64,000 nt of DNA from DASQEH01 sp963765725 (GCA_963765725.1 CAVXXI010000003.1:62001-126000), one strand, 5' to 3'; counted from the stretch's first letter, positions 1-11,320 are shown. Notes: generated by a model from the letters alone, not told the origin. A program made the numbers and translations.

Positions 1-122
1 CTGACCGACTGGATGTCGACCAGCCGCTCGAGGTCGCGTCGCACTCCGGGGAGCACCTTGCGTACCGCTTTGGTGATGCTCTCCGCTGCTGCCGCGTTCC
101 GCTGGTCCGTCACCCGAGGCAC
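1..122 (-). CDS. N-terminus of a probable M20-family dipeptidase (cut by window edge)
   Basis: Only the first ~40 codons are present, running off the left edge. The frame opens with GTG at 122 (or 113, giving VTDQRNAAAESITKAVRKVL). It continues with a segment ending in RRDLERLVDIQSV. The pattern 'R.DLE.LV.I.SV' is typical of the start of M20/M25/M40 metallopeptidases (dipeptidases), which open with an amphipathic helix of this kind. No catalytic residues are in view, so the family call is an inference from a short stretch. It lies on the same strand as the sterol-carrier-like gene and purL, separated by a block of 22-bp repeats. Confidence 0.4.
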   Translation of the reverse strand, partial: MPRVTDQRNAAAAESITKAVRKVLPGVRRDLERLVDIQSV

Positions 123-154
123 CCTATGCCGCGCCGCCCGCCATGTCGCCGGCC

Positions 155-240
155 GGGCGCGAATGTTTGGTCGAGAGGGCGCGAATGTTTGGTCGAGAGG
201 GCGCGAATGCTTGGTCGAGAGGGCGCGAATGTCCGGAGAC
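155..240 (+). repeat. 22-bp tandem repeat, family 1, locus A (4 units)
   Basis: The core GGGCGCGAATGTTTGGTCGA recurs at an exact 22-bp step: the GAATG core starts at 161, 183, 205 and 227, and the last copy is degenerate. The same core occurs at five other intergenic places in this window. Here the G-rich strand is the plus strand, opposite to loci B, C, E and F. Short open frames crossing the block are repeat artefacts. Confidence 0.9.
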
Positions 241-259
241 CGGGCGGGAGCGTACGGGC

Positions 260-676
260 TCAGACCAGCGGCAGTTGGTCCGTGAGATCCGACCGTTCCC
301 CGGACGCGAGAACCTGCCCGAGCTCGACTGCCTCCCGAAACGAGGTCCGCCCCCGAGCGAGCCGCAACCAGACGTCCGCGCGGGTTTCGACTACCGCCGG
401 AGGCGTCCCCCGGGTATGACGGGCCCCCTCGATGCACTGCACGGCAGCGTAGGGAGGCACCCGTACCTCGACACTCTTGCCGGGATTCCGCCGCGCGAGT
501 ACGGCCAAGAAGTGTTTGACGGCCGCACGGACATCGTCGGCTTCCGCCTCGTACCCGCCGGCTTCCGCTGCGTCGAGACGGGTGAGTAATGCTGCCAACT
601 CAGAACTCGACAGCGGACGCAGGCGTACGGGCGACACCCGGCGAGCGTAGCCCCGGCCCTTCGCGGTCGGGCACAT
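260..676 (-). CDS. sterol carrier family protein
   Basis: A 138-residue protein (ATG 676; a GTG at 637 giving VSPVRLRPLSSSELAALL is an equally good start). The C-terminal two thirds match the small actinobacterial sterol-carrier-family proteins: 'KSVEVRVPPYAAVQCIEG', then RHTRGTPPAVVETRADVWL, then 'ASGERSDLTDQLPL'. This family resembles the SCP-2/maleylpyruvate-isomerase C-terminal fold. Its substrate is unknown, and in actinobacteria it often lies next to purine genes, as here just downstream of purL. It is separated from purL by five 22-bp repeats, so co-transcription is possible but unproven. Confidence 0.75.
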   Translation of the reverse strand: MCPTAKGRGYARRVSPVRLRPLSSSELAALLTRLDAAEAGGYEAEADDVRAAVKHFLAVLARRNPGKSVEVRVPPYAAVQCIEGARHTRGTPPAVVETRADVWLRLARGRTSFREAVELGQVLASGERSDLTDQLPLV

Positions 677-719
677 CCCGGGGCGCCCTGCCCCTTACGC
701 GGAGTGCCATCGGCAGCGG

Positions 720-832
720 GAGACATCTCCGCCCACTCGACCGAACATTTCCGCCCACTCGACCGAACATTTCCGCCCACTCGAGCCGACATTTCCGCCC
801 ACTCGAGCCGACATTTCCGCCCGCTCGACGGG
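720..832 (-). repeat. 22-bp tandem repeat, family 1, locus B (5 units)
   Basis: Five units containing CGACATTTCCGCCCACTCGA or close variants, with the CAT core at 724, 746, 768, 790 and 812, exactly 22 bp apart. The block begins within ten bases of the purL stop codon and fills most of the gap to the sterol-carrier gene. Confidence 0.95.
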
Positions 833-839
833 GGGCAAT

Positions 840-3145
<2,306 letters not shown>

Positions 3146-3149
<4 letters not shown>

Positions 3150-4405
3150 CGGTTCGCATTCGTCGAGGCCGGCTGGCGCGTCGGCGCGTACTCCGCGACC
3201 CTGGCCACGAGCGCCCCGGCGAACTCTTCGTCGTTGATGTTGCAGTCGACAACCTCGAGGTCGATCCCACTGCGCAGGTTCTTGGTCAGGCTGGCACGAA
3301 GCGCCGAGTCGGCCGCCGGGTCGTGGAAGGGCGCGCCCTCGCGGCTGAGCTCCGAGAAGCCCCGGGTCGGAAAGAGCACCGAAACCGGCCCGGTGGCGGC
3401 GTTGAGCCGCTCGGCCATCAGCTCGCCGATCGCGGCGTTCTCGCTCGGCGAGGTACGCATCAGTGTCACAGCGGCGTTGTGCTCGTGCAGTGTCCGTTCC
3501 CGGTACTGCGGGGGTACGGTCTCGAGCGCGCCGAAGTTCACCATGTCGAGAGCGCCGACCGAGACGACCTGGGGGATCCCGCGCCTTCCGGCGTTGGTCA
3601 GCCGGTCGGGCCCGGCCGAGAAGATGCCTCCGGCCACCTCGTCCGCCAGCTCGGTGGTCGTCACGTCGAGGACGAGGTCGAGCTCCCTCGTGGCCGCGAG
3701 CGCCTCGAGCTGCTGTCCCCCGACGCCGGTCGCGTGGAACACGAGCACCTCGTAGCCGCGCTGCTCGAGCTGCCGCCGGGCGGAGTCGACACAGGGGGTC
3801 GTCACCCCGAACATCGTGGCTGCGACGAGTGGCACCTCGCGTACCTCCTGCCGCGACCCGCGATAGTCGCGGACCAGCGCGGCGGCCATCGCGGACGCCC
3901 TGCGGAAGACCCGTTCAGAGATCCGGTTGACGCCGGCGATGTCGACGATCGAGGGCACCAGCACGATGTCGGACGTACCGACGTACGGTCGGGTGTCGCC
4001 GCTGGCCACGGTGGAGACCAGCACCTTCGGCACCCAGAGCGGAAGCGCCCGCATGGCCGCCGAGCACGCCGACGTTCCCCCGCTGCCGCCGAACCCGACG
4101 ACCCCATGGATCTCGGCCCGGCCCACGAGGTCGAGCAGGATGCGGGCGGCGCCGCCGCCCATGACGGAGACCGCCTCGGCACGGCCGCCGAAGCCCGCGA
4201 ACCCGGTCATCGACACCCCGGCGGCAGCTGCCACCTCGGAGGCCGGAACGTCGGCGGCTCCATCGCTGGACAGCGGCGACCCCACGTCGACGACCACGAC
4301 GTCCAGCCCGGCCTCCCGCAGTGCGTCGCGGAAGTGGCCGGCCTCGTCGCCCTTGGTGTCGAGCGTTCCGACAAGGGCGACTGTCCCCTGGTTACGTTCG
4401 CCCAC
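3146..4405 (-). CDS. Tm-1-like ATP-binding protein, UPF0261 family
   Basis: 419 residues, GTG start at 4405. It begins 'TVALVGTLDTKGDEAGHFRD', the hallmark of UPF0261, and contains 'SVMGGGAARILLDL', 'VVGFGGSGGTSACSAAMRAL' and VPSIVDIAGVNRIS. The family forms the N-terminal domain of the plant virus-resistance protein Tm-1, which is known to bind ATP; its bacterial function is unknown. The next upstream gene on the same strand (4407-5291) matches the TIM-barrel C-terminal half of Tm-1, and the gap between them is one base. It overlaps purL by 4 bp. Placement inside the purL-purQ interval suggests co-expression with purine synthesis, but a role there is only inferred. Confidence 0.9.
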
Positions 4406-4406
4406 C

Positions 4407-5291
4407 TCAGGAGGTCACTTCCGAGCCGTGCGGCTGGCCCAACGCGATGGTGGAGAACGCGGACGTGGTGTCCACGATCGCTCGTTCGCTGGCGAGCCGC
4501 TCGATGCTCGAGGCACCCACGAAACCCGCGATCCCCTCGGTGTTGTCGAGGATGTACTCGACATCGGCGGGCTCGGCGATCGGTCCGCCATGGCACAAGA
4601 CGGCGATCCCCGGTACCGCGTCCTCGGCCGCGTCGCGCATCGCCTGCACCGCCGCGGCCGCCTCCTGCAAGCTCATGGCGGTGCGGGCGCCGATGGTCCC
4701 CGACGTGGTCAGCCCGACGTGGGCGACGAGGACGTCGGCTCCGGCGCGGGCCATCGCGACGGCCTCGTCCGGAGTGAAGACGTAGGGAGTCGTGAGCAGG
4801 CCGGCTTCGTGTGCGTACGCGATCATCTCGACCTCGCTGGCGTACCCCATCCCGGTCTCTTCCAGGTTCAGGCGGAAGTTGCCGTCGATGAGGCCGACCG
4901 TCGGGAAGTTCTGTACACCGGAGAAGCCCATCGCCGCCAAGCTGTCGACGAACCGGGGAATCACGCGGAAAGGGTCCGTACCGCAGACGCCCGCAATCAC
5001 GGGTGTGTCCTGGATCACGGGGAGGATCTCACCGCCCAGGTCGACGACCACGGCGTTGGCGTCGCCGTACGGCATCATCCCCGCCAGCGATCCTCTTCCG
5101 GCCATCCGGTACCGACCGGAGTTGTAGACCACGATGAAGTCGGCCCCGCCTGCCTCGAGGCACTTGGCGGACAGGCCGTTCCCGGCACCCGCCCCAAGGA
5201 TGATCCGGCCGGCAGCGGTGCGGTCATGCAGCCGGGCGCGGACGGTGTCGCGGTCGATCAAGGCGTACCTCTTCTGCTGCGTACGAGCCAC
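4407..5291 (-). CDS. phosphoenolpyruvate hydrolase-like TIM-barrel protein (C-terminal half of Tm-1)
   Basis: 294 residues from GTG 5291 (VARTQQKRYALIDRDTVRAR). It continues with 'GRIILGAGAGNGLSAKCLEA', ADFIVVYNSGRYRMAGRGSL, DPFRVIPRFVDSLAAMGFSG and 'VLCHGGPIAEPADVEYIL', the conserved blocks of the TIM-barrel signal-transduction / PEP-hydrolase-like family. In plants and fungi it is fused to UPF0261 as Tm-1; here the two are adjacent separate genes. An open frame extends to 5450 but passes through the 22-bp repeats, so I reject the longer start. Function in bacteria is not established. Confidence 0.88.
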   Translation of the reverse strand: MARTQQKRYALIDRDTVRARLHDRTAAGRIILGAGAGNGLSAKCLEAGGADFIVVYNSGRYRMAGRGSLAGMMPYGDANAVVVDLGGEILPVIQDTPVIAGVCGTDPFRVIPRFVDSLAAMGFSGVQNFPTVGLIDGNFRLNLEETGMGYASEVEMIAYAHEAGLLTTPYVFTPDEAVAMARAGADVLVAHVGLTTSGTIGARTAMSLQEAAAAVQAMRDAAEDAVPGIAVLCHGGPIAEPADVEYILDNTEGIAGFVGASSIERLASERAIVDTTSAFSTIALGQPHGSEVTS

Positions 5292-5378
5292 CCCGCGGGC
5301 GATCGTGCTGGACGCGGCAACGCTACCGGTCCGGCGGTAGTGCGATCGCGCCGAGTCCGCACCGCTGCGCCGGGCCGA

Positions 5379-5464
5379 CACGGCATTTGCGCCCGGTCGA
5401 CGACATTTGCGCCCGGTCGAACGAACATTTGCGCCCGGTCGAACGAACATTTGCGCCCGGTCGA
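5379..5464 (-). repeat. 22-bp tandem repeat, family 1, locus C (4 units)
   Basis: Four copies of CATTTGCGCCCGGTCGA with core starts at 5384, 5404, 5426 and 5448 (steps 20, 22, 22). The block sits between the purQ stop (5478) and the start of the TIM-barrel gene, in the same orientation as locus B. Confidence 0.95.
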
Positions 5465-5477
5465 GCGAGGGGCGGGG

Positions 5478-6149
5478 TCAGGCCGAGGCCAGGGAGGCGA
5501 GGACGGAGGTGAAGAAGGGCAGTCCGTCGGTACCGGCTCCGCACAGCGGCTCGACGGCGTGCTCCGGGTGCGGCATCAGTCCCACGACGTTGCCGCGCTC
5601 ATTGGTGATGCCGGCGATGTCGCGTGCCGACCCGTTCGGGTTGACGTCGAGGTAGCGCGCGACGACGCGGCCCTCGCCCTCGAGCTGGTCCAGGGTGGCC
5701 GCGTCGGCGACGTAGCCGCCCTCACCGTTCTTGAGCACGATCGTCACCTCCTCGCCGCCGGTGTACTGCGAGGTCCAGGCCGTCGTCGCGTTCTCGATCC
5801 GCAGCCGTTGGTCCCGGCAGACGAACCTGCGGGAGTCGTTGCGGATCAGCGCGCCGGGAAGCAGGTGCGTCTCGCACAGGACCTGGAAGCCGTTGCAGAT
5901 CCCAAGCACGGGCATGCCTTCGCGAGCCGCGGAGACGACCTCGCCCATTACCGGCGCGAACCGGGCGATCGCCCCGCATCGCAGGTAGTCGCCATACGAG
6001 AACCCGCCCGGCAGGATCACGGCGTCGACGCCCTGGAGGTCGGCGTCGCCGTGCCAGAGCGCGACCGGCTCCGCGCCGGCGATCCGCACCGCTCGTCGCG
6101 CGTCGACGTCGTCGAGCGAGCCGGGAAAGGTGACGACGCCGATTTTCAC
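5478..6149 (-). CDS. purQ: phosphoribosylformylglycinamidine synthase, glutaminase subunit PurQ
   Basis: 223 residues, the normal PurQ length. It hydrolyses glutamine and channels ammonia to PurL. It starts 'MKIGVVTFPGSLDDVDARRA' and shows the class I amidotransferase triad: nucleophile Cys in 'PVLGICNGFQVLCETHLLPG', and His/Glu in 'GLMPHPEHAVEPL'. ILPGGFSYGDYLRCGAIAR forms the oxyanion region. It overlaps purS by 4 bp (ATGA-type coupling), with purC and an acyl-CoA ligase further upstream. Confidence 0.97.
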   Translation of the reverse strand: MKIGVVTFPGSLDDVDARRAVRIAGAEPVALWHGDADLQGVDAVILPGGFSYGDYLRCGAIARFAPVMGEVVSAAREGMPVLGICNGFQVLCETHLLPGALIRNDSRRFVCRDQRLRIENATTAWTSQYTGGEEVTIVLKNGEGGYVADAATLDQLEGEGRVVARYLDVNPNGSARDIAGITNERGNVVGLMPHPEHAVEPLCGAGTDGLPFFTSVLASLASA

Positions 6150-6394
6150 GTCTGCTCCACCCGGATGGTGTAGTCCTCGATGACCGGGTTGCTGAGCAGC
6201 GTCTCCGCCGCGTTCCGTACCTCGGCGAGCCGCTCGTCGGTGATGTCACCGGCCAGCTCGAGCTCGAACCGCTTGCCCTGCCGGACGTCCACGACTCCCT
6301 CGAACCCCAGCCGTGGCAGGGCGCCGGAGATGGCCTTGCCCTGCGGGTCGAGGATCTCGGGCTTCAGCATGACGTCGACGACGACGCGGCCCAC
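6146..6394 (-). CDS. purS: phosphoribosylformylglycinamidine synthase subunit PurS
   Basis: 82 residues, typical of PurS, the small bridging subunit that holds PurQ to small-type PurL. It begins GRVVVDVMLKPEILDPQGKA and contains 'LPRLGFEGVVDVRQGKRFEL', the standard PurS pattern. It sits directly before purQ with a 4-bp overlap. Together with the 769-residue PurL this confirms the three-subunit FGAM synthase. Confidence 0.96.
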   Translation of the reverse strand: MGRVVVDVMLKPEILDPQGKAISGALPRLGFEGVVDVRQGKRFELELAGDITDERLAEVRNAAETLLSNPVIEDYTIRVEQT

Positions 6395-6443
6395 GGGCCC
6401 TCCTCGAGTGGCTAGCCGAACCGGCGGCGGTTCGCGGCCAAGT

Positions 6444-7994
6444 CTAGGTGAGCTCGCGCTTCAGGATCTTCCCGGTGCTGGTCATCGGAAGCGAGTCGCG
6501 GAACTCGATGCTGCGCGGGTACTTGTACGACGCCATCTGCTCGCGCGCCCACGCGATGAGCTCGTCCTCGGTGACCTGGGCGCCGTCGTTCCGGATGACG
6601 AAGGCCTTGACGTCCTCACCGTGGCTCTCGTGGGGTACGCCGACGACCGCTGCGAGGGAGACGTCGGGGTGCGTCATGAGGACATCCTCGACTTCGCGTG
6701 GGTACACGTTGAGGCCGCCGCGGATGATCATGTCCTTCGCGCGGTCGACGATGTAGTAGTAGCCATCGGAGTCGCGCCTCGCCAAGTCGCCCGTACGCAG
6801 CCAGCCGTCATGCATCACCTCGGCCGTCGCATCGGGGCGCTTGTAGTAACCCTTCATCACGTTGTAGCCGCGGACCGCGATCTCGCCGACTGTGTCCGGA
6901 TCGTCGATCGTCGTCCCGTCCGGCTCGACCAGCTTCACCTCGACGCCCCAGATCGGCGTCCCGATCGATCCCGGCCGAGGCTCGGCGCCCCGCGGGTTGA
7001 AGGTCGCCACCGGCGACGTCTCTGACAGCCCGTAGCCCTCCTTGACCTGTACGTGGAACCGCTCCTTGAACTCTCGCAGGATCTCTACGGGCATCGACGA
7101 GCCGCCGGACACGGCGACGCGGAGGTTGGCCGCGATCTGGTCGACGTCGACAGAGTCGTCGAGCGCTCCCAGCAGTCCCCAGTACATGGTCGGAACGCCG
7201 GCGAAGAAGGTGATGGTCTCGGTCTGCATCAGCCCCAATGCAGCCTTCGCGTCGAACCGGGGCAGCAGGACGAGGGTGCAGCCTTCGGCGAAGCCACCGT
7301 TGAGCTGTACGGTCTGGCCGAAGGAGTGGAACAGCGGCAGCGTCACCAGGTGCGTGTCGTATCCGGGGTCGGGCGTCCCGTGCAGGCGGGCGTCGCTCAG
7401 CGCGTTGAGCACCATGTTGGCGTGGGTCAGCTCCGCACCCTTGGGCTGGCCGGTCGTCCCGCTCGTGTACAGGATCACCGCGGTGTCCTCAGCCGAGGTC
7501 ACGACGGTCTCGAACGTCGTCGACTGCTCCGCCAGCGCCGACCCGAGAGTCGTCGCGCCCTCGATCGGGCTGCGGCTCGACGGATCGGCGGTGATGACGA
7601 AGAAGTGCTCGCAGCCATCCGTCTGCGTGAACCCGCCCCATCCCTCGGTGCCCATGGCGAGCTCGGGCGTGCCCTCGAAGCACAGGTACGCCTTGGCGTC
7701 GCAGTCGTCGAGGTGGTAGGCGACCTCGCGGGCCTTCAGCAGTACGTTGAGCGGCACCACGACCGCGCCGGCCTTGAGTATCCCGTAGTAGGCGATCGGG
7801 AAGGCCGGGATGTTCGGGCACGACAGCGCCACCTTGTCGCCGGGCTGCACGCCGATCGACGCGAGCAGGCTCGCGACAGAGCCGGCAGCGGCGTCGACCT
7901 CGGCGTACGTCAGCCGGGTGGAGCCCAGGACCACGGCGTCACGGCTCGGCAGGTTGCGCGCGCTGTCTTCGAGGACCATGGCCAGGTTGAGCAC
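6444..7994 (-). CDS. long-chain fatty acid-CoA ligase (AMP-binding, FadD-like)
   Basis: 516 residues of the ANL superfamily: activates a carboxylic acid as acyl-AMP, then makes the CoA thioester. Visible motifs are the phosphate loop 'ILYTSGTTGQPKGAELTHAN', 'EGYGLSETSPVATFNPRG', 'HDGWLRTGDLARRDSDGYYY', 'VDRAKDMIIRGGLNVYPREV' and the C-terminal catalytic Lys in LPMTSTGKILKREL. It starts 15 bp after the purC stop and is followed by purS, so it lies inside the purine operon. The chain-length preference cannot be read from sequence; medium- to long-chain is the default guess. Confidence 0.9.
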   Translation of the reverse strand: MLNLAMVLEDSARNLPSRDAVVLGSTRLTYAEVDAAAGSVASLLASIGVQPGDKVALSCPNIPAFPIAYYGILKAGAVVVPLNVLLKAREVAYHLDDCDAKAYLCFEGTPELAMGTEGWGGFTQTDGCEHFFVITADPSSRSPIEGATTLGSALAEQSTTFETVVTSAEDTAVILYTSGTTGQPKGAELTHANMVLNALSDARLHGTPDPGYDTHLVTLPLFHSFGQTVQLNGGFAEGCTLVLLPRFDAKAALGLMQTETITFFAGVPTMYWGLLGALDDSVDVDQIAANLRVAVSGGSSMPVEILREFKERFHVQVKEGYGLSETSPVATFNPRGAEPRPGSIGTPIWGVEVKLVEPDGTTIDDPDTVGEIAVRGYNVMKGYYKRPDATAEVMHDGWLRTGDLARRDSDGYYYIVDRAKDMIIRGGLNVYPREVEDVLMTHPDVSLAAVVGVPHESHGEDVKAFVIRNDGAQVTEDELIAWAREQMASYKYPRSIEFRDSLPMTSTGKILKRELT

Positions 7995-8009
7995 AGGCGC
8001 TCCTGAGGG

Positions 8010-8873
8010 TCAGAACGTCTCGCCGGTGAGCCGCTCGTAGGCCTCAACATAGGTGGCACGGGTCTGCTCGACAACGGGCCGGGGCAGCTCGGGCGGCGGC
8101 GCCCCCGAGCGGGGCTCCCAGCCGGCCTCGTCGGACGTGAGCCAGTCGCGGACGAACTGCTTGTCGTACGACGGCTGGGCGCGGCCCGGCCGCCAGCGAT
8201 CCGCCGGCCAGAAGCGCGACGAGTCGGGCGTGAGGACCTCGTCGGCCAGAACGACCGCGCCGTCACCGCGCCGGCCGAACTCGAGCTTCGTGTCGGCGAG
8301 GACGATGCCGCGCTGTCGTGCCATCTCCTCGGCCTCTGCATAGACGGCCAGCGTGAGCCTGCGCAGCTCGGCGGCGGTGTCGGCGCCGAGCGTCTCGGCA
8401 ACTGTGTCGTACGAGACGTTCTCGTCGTGCTGGCCGAGCTCCGCCTTGGTGGCGGGCGTGAAGATCGGCTCGTCGAGTCGGGACCCCTCGACGAGGCCCG
8501 GCGGGAGCTCGACGCCGCAGATACTGCCGGTCGCCGTGTATTCGCTGAGGCCGGAGCCGGCCAGGTAGCCACGGGCCACGCACTCGACCGGGAACATCTC
8601 GAGCCGCTCGCAGATGACCGCTCGACCGGCGACCGAGGCCGGGACGTCGGTGGAGAGGACGTGGTTGGGCATCAGGTCGTGGAGCTGATCGAACCACCAC
8701 AACGACATCCTGGTGAGGATCTCGCCCTTGTCGGGGATGCTCGGCTTCAGCACGAAGTCAAAGGCTGAGATGCGGTCGGATGCCACCATGAGCAGCCGCC
8801 CGTCGTCGAGCTCGTAGAGGTCGCGAACTTTCCCCGAGTGGAGGTGCCGTGCTCCTGCGATGTCGTCGGCCAT
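8010..8873 (-). CDS. purC: phosphoribosylaminoimidazole-succinocarboxamide (SAICAR) synthase
   Basis: 287 residues. It condenses CAIR with aspartate using ATP. 'HSGKVRDLYELDDGRLLMVA' is the N-terminal nucleotide loop, 'SDRISAFDFVLKPSIPDKG' follows, and 'RGIVLADTKLEFGRRGDGAV' and 'VLADEVLTPDSSRFWP' are the SAICAR synthetase signatures. It is the first minus-strand gene of the purC-ligase-purS-purQ string, with the next gene upstream divergent. Confidence 0.97.
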   Translation of the reverse strand: MADDIAGARHLHSGKVRDLYELDDGRLLMVASDRISAFDFVLKPSIPDKGEILTRMSLWWFDQLHDLMPNHVLSTDVPASVAGRAVICERLEMFPVECVARGYLAGSGLSEYTATGSICGVELPPGLVEGSRLDEPIFTPATKAELGQHDENVSYDTVAETLGADTAAELRRLTLAVYAEAEEMARQRGIVLADTKLEFGRRGDGAVVLADEVLTPDSSRFWPADRWRPGRAQPSYDKQFVRDWLTSDEAGWEPRSGAPPPELPRPVVEQTRATYVEAYERLTGETF

Positions 8874-8962
8874 GGGTCCATGGTGACCGAGGCCGCCGAC
8901 AGTGAGCCGCGGGCCCCGACGGCCGCCCTGCAGGGAGTGCTCTGGCAGGGGAGGATGGCACC

Positions 8963-10543
8963 GTGACGGACGCTGTCGTGATCGGTTCCGGCCCCAACGG
9001 GCTCGTCGCTGCCAACCTGCTCGCCGACGCCGGCTGGTCGGTGACCGTGTTGGAGGCGCAGCAGACGCTCGGCGGGGCGGTGCGCACCGACACCGACGTG
9101 TACGAGGGCTTCCGCCACGACACGTTCAGCGCGTTCTACCCGCTCGCGGCCGCCTCGGCGACCATCCAGTCCCTGCACCTGGAGGACCACGGCCTCAGCT
9201 GGGTGCACGCCCCCGCCGTGCTCGGCAACCCGCTTCCTGGCGGCGGCTGGGCGGTGATCTATCGCGATCCCGAGAGGACCGCTGCGACTCTGGACGCGCT
9301 GCAGCCCGGCGACGGAGAGGCCTGGCTGCGCCTGTACGGCATGTGGAAAGGGTTCGGGGACGACCTGATCGGGGCGCTGCTGACGCCTTTCCCGCCGGTA
9401 CGGCGCGGCGTCCGCCTCGCGTTCAGCCTGCCGCGTGCCGGTGGGCTGTCCGCGTACGCGTTCCTGCTGATGTCGGTCCGGCGGCTGGGCCGACGCTTCT
9501 TCACCGGGGAGGGGCCGAAACTGCTCCTCGCCGGGAACGCCCTGCACGCCGACTTCGCTCCCCGCAATGCGGGGTCGGGGATCTTCGGACTGATCATGTC
9601 GATGCTGGCCCAGACGGTCGGCTTCCCCGTCCCCCGAGGCGGTGCCGGCGAGCTCATCACCTCACTCGCCCGCAGGCTGGAGTCGCTCGGCGGCACGATC
9701 GTCACCGGGGCGGAGGCAACCTCGGTCGTCGTCCGCGACGGACGGGCCGTGGCCGTACGGACCGCGCGGGGCGACGAGATCTCCGCCGACCGTGCCGTGG
9801 TCGCGGACGTGTCGGCCCCCGCGCTGTACGGCGGACTGGTACGCCTCGACGACCTCCCGGCACGGACCCGCTGGGGCATCCGGCGGTTCAAGTGGGACCC
9901 CTCGACGATCAAGGTCGACTGGGCGTTGTCGTCACCCGTGCCCTGGGAGCCCGGTCCGCCCGACGCGCCGGGTACCGTGCACATCGCCCACTCCGTCGAG
10001 GAGCTGGGCACGTTCGCCGCGCAGATCAAGGGCCACACGGTACCTGCGGCCCCGCTCCTGCTGACAGGTCAGATGACGGCGACGGACCCGACCCGTTCCC
10101 CCGCCGGGACCGAGTCCCTCTGGGCCTACACGCACGTACCCCAGCAGACCCGGTCCGACGCCGGCGGGGCCGGCATCAGGGGCGTCTGGGACGGATCCGA
10201 CCTCGAGCGGATGGCCGACCGGATGCAGGCCCGCATCGAGCGCTTCGCCCCCGACTTCGCGAGCCGAATCCTGGGCCGGAGGGCGATGGGGCCGCGCGAG
10301 TTCGAGGCGCACGATGCCAACCTCCACGGCGGCGCGATCAACGGCGGTACGGCCGCGCTGCGGCAGGAGCTCGTACTGCGTCCGGTCCCCGGCATGGGAC
10401 GCGCCGAGACTCCGATCAAGGGGCTGTTCCTCGGGTCGGCGTCCGCGCATCCGGGTGGTGGCGTCCACGGCGCGCCCGGGGCCAACGCCGCCAAGGCCGC
10501 GCTCGCCCACTCCGATGCCCCGGGCCGTCCACGTCGGCGGTAA
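8963..10543 (+). CDS. phytoene-dehydrogenase-like FAD-dependent oxidoreductase
   Basis: 526 residues from GTG 8963, chosen because a GGGGAGG ribosome site lies just upstream. The Rossmann motif 'DAVVIGSGPNGLVAANLLAD' at the N-terminus binds FAD, followed by the GG-motif 'LEAQQTLGGAVRTDTDVYEG'. Near the C-terminus, GLFLGSASAHPGGGVHGAPG is the second FAD motif of the NAD(P)/FAD carotenoid-desaturase-like family (PDSFR). No carotenoid genes are nearby, so the substrate is unknown. It is divergent from purC and convergent with the NmrA-like gene. Confidence 0.88.
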   Translation: MTDAVVIGSGPNGLVAANLLADAGWSVTVLEAQQTLGGAVRTDTDVYEGFRHDTFSAFYPLAAASATIQSLHLEDHGLSWVHAPAVLGNPLPGGGWAVIYRDPERTAATLDALQPGDGEAWLRLYGMWKGFGDDLIGALLTPFPPVRRGVRLAFSLPRAGGLSAYAFLLMSVRRLGRRFFTGEGPKLLLAGNALHADFAPRNAGSGIFGLIMSMLAQTVGFPVPRGGAGELITSLARRLESLGGTIVTGAEATSVVVRDGRAVAVRTARGDEISADRAVVADVSAPALYGGLVRLDDLPARTRWGIRRFKWDPSTIKVDWALSSPVPWEPGPPDAPGTVHIAHSVEELGTFAAQIKGHTVPAAPLLLTGQMTATDPTRSPAGTESLWAYTHVPQQTRSDAGGAGIRGVWDGSDLERMADRMQARIERFAPDFASRILGRRAMGPREFEAHDANLHGGAINGGTAALRQELVLRPVPGMGRAETPIKGLFLGSASAHPGGGVHGAPGANAAKAALAHSDAPGRPRRR

Positions 10544-10662
10544 TAGTGCCGTACGTTGCGACGAACCCAGCGCCATCGAAGGCTGCGCGTGTGAGGTGGC
10601 TGGAACTGCCTTGACGGTCGGATGCCGGGTTGCGTCGCGATGGCCGCAATCGAGAGGCTCGG

Positions 10663-11295
10663 TCAATTCGCCACGTACAGCGCGGTGCAGGCGAGATCTG
10701 AACGCTCCACCGCGTCGAGCAGGGCGGTCGCCAAGTCTGAGAAAGTGAGGCTGCGCGCGCCTCTGATGGGTGTCAGCGCCATCCGGTAGGTGCCGGTTGC
10801 CGGCTTGTCGAGGAGCCGGGGGGGACGGAGCGCGACCCACGGGATCGCGCTCCCGGAAAGCGTGGCCTCCATCAGTCGCATGTCCCGATACGTGGCGCCG
10901 AAGAAGCGCTCGAGGATCGGCATCAGGACCCGCCGTTCAATGAATCGCTGCTCCCCGCGCGGTCCCGCGGGCGCTGCAGAAGTGACCACGAGTCGCCCTA
11001 TGTCATTGGACGCCATCGCGGCGAGGATGTTCCGTACGCCTGCTGAGTACGCGACGGTCGGTTCACGGGAGGTCCCGGTGCCGAGGGTCGAGACGATGGC
11101 CTGCGCACCGGCGAGAGCCTTGGTCAGGCCTTCCCCATCGAGAACGTCTACGGTCCGTTCCTCGACCGCCCTGACGTGCACGGTCGACGCTTTCGGATGG
11201 CGGGCAAGCGCCAGCACGTCGTGACCCCTGGCGACAGCCTGCCTGACGACGTGGGCCCCGGTGTTGCCGGTGGCTCCGATGACAGCCAGTCTCAT
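10663..11295 (-). CDS. NAD(P)H-binding, NmrA/SDR-a5-like protein
   Basis: 210 residues. 'MRLAVIGATGNTGAHVVRQA' is the glycine-rich NAD(P) motif; 'VSTLGTGTSREPTVAYSAGV' and 'GRLVVTSAAPAGPRGEQRF' fit atypical short-chain dehydrogenases of the NAD(P)H-binding family (sugar epimerase / NmrA-like). It has an AGGAG site just before ATG 11295. It is divergent from a MarR regulator, with a palindromic operator between them, so it is probably the regulator's target. The substrate is unknown; such pairs often respond to quinones or oxidants, which is inference. Confidence 0.85.
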   Translation of the reverse strand: MRLAVIGATGNTGAHVVRQAVARGHDVLALARHPKASTVHVRAVEERTVDVLDGEGLTKALAGAQAIVSTLGTGTSREPTVAYSAGVRNILAAMASNDIGRLVVTSAAPAGPRGEQRFIERRVLMPILERFFGATYRDMRLMEATLSGSAIPWVALRPPRLLDKPATGTYRMALTPIRGARSLTFSDLATALLDAVERSDLACTALYVAN

Positions 11296-11320
11296 GCTGC
11301 TCCTTGTTCGTCACATGATG

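Noticed and set aside
13..589. Overlapping open frames of 90-148 residues rich in REGANVW/GRECLVERARM-type repeats
   Set aside because: They are translations of the 22-bp repeat block; 22 bp repeated three times stays open in several frames, so no protein is implied.
155..832. CRISPR-like array
   Set aside because: Units follow each other without unique spacers, the period is 22 bp, and no cas genes are present.
5292..5450. N-terminal extension of the TIM-barrel protein
   Set aside because: It runs through repeat locus C and is not part of the conserved family; GTG 5291 precedes the homology directly.
8902..10614. 570-residue open frame overlapping the FAD oxidoreductase
   Set aside because: Arg/Pro-rich shadow of the true gene in another frame, typical of high-G+C DNA.
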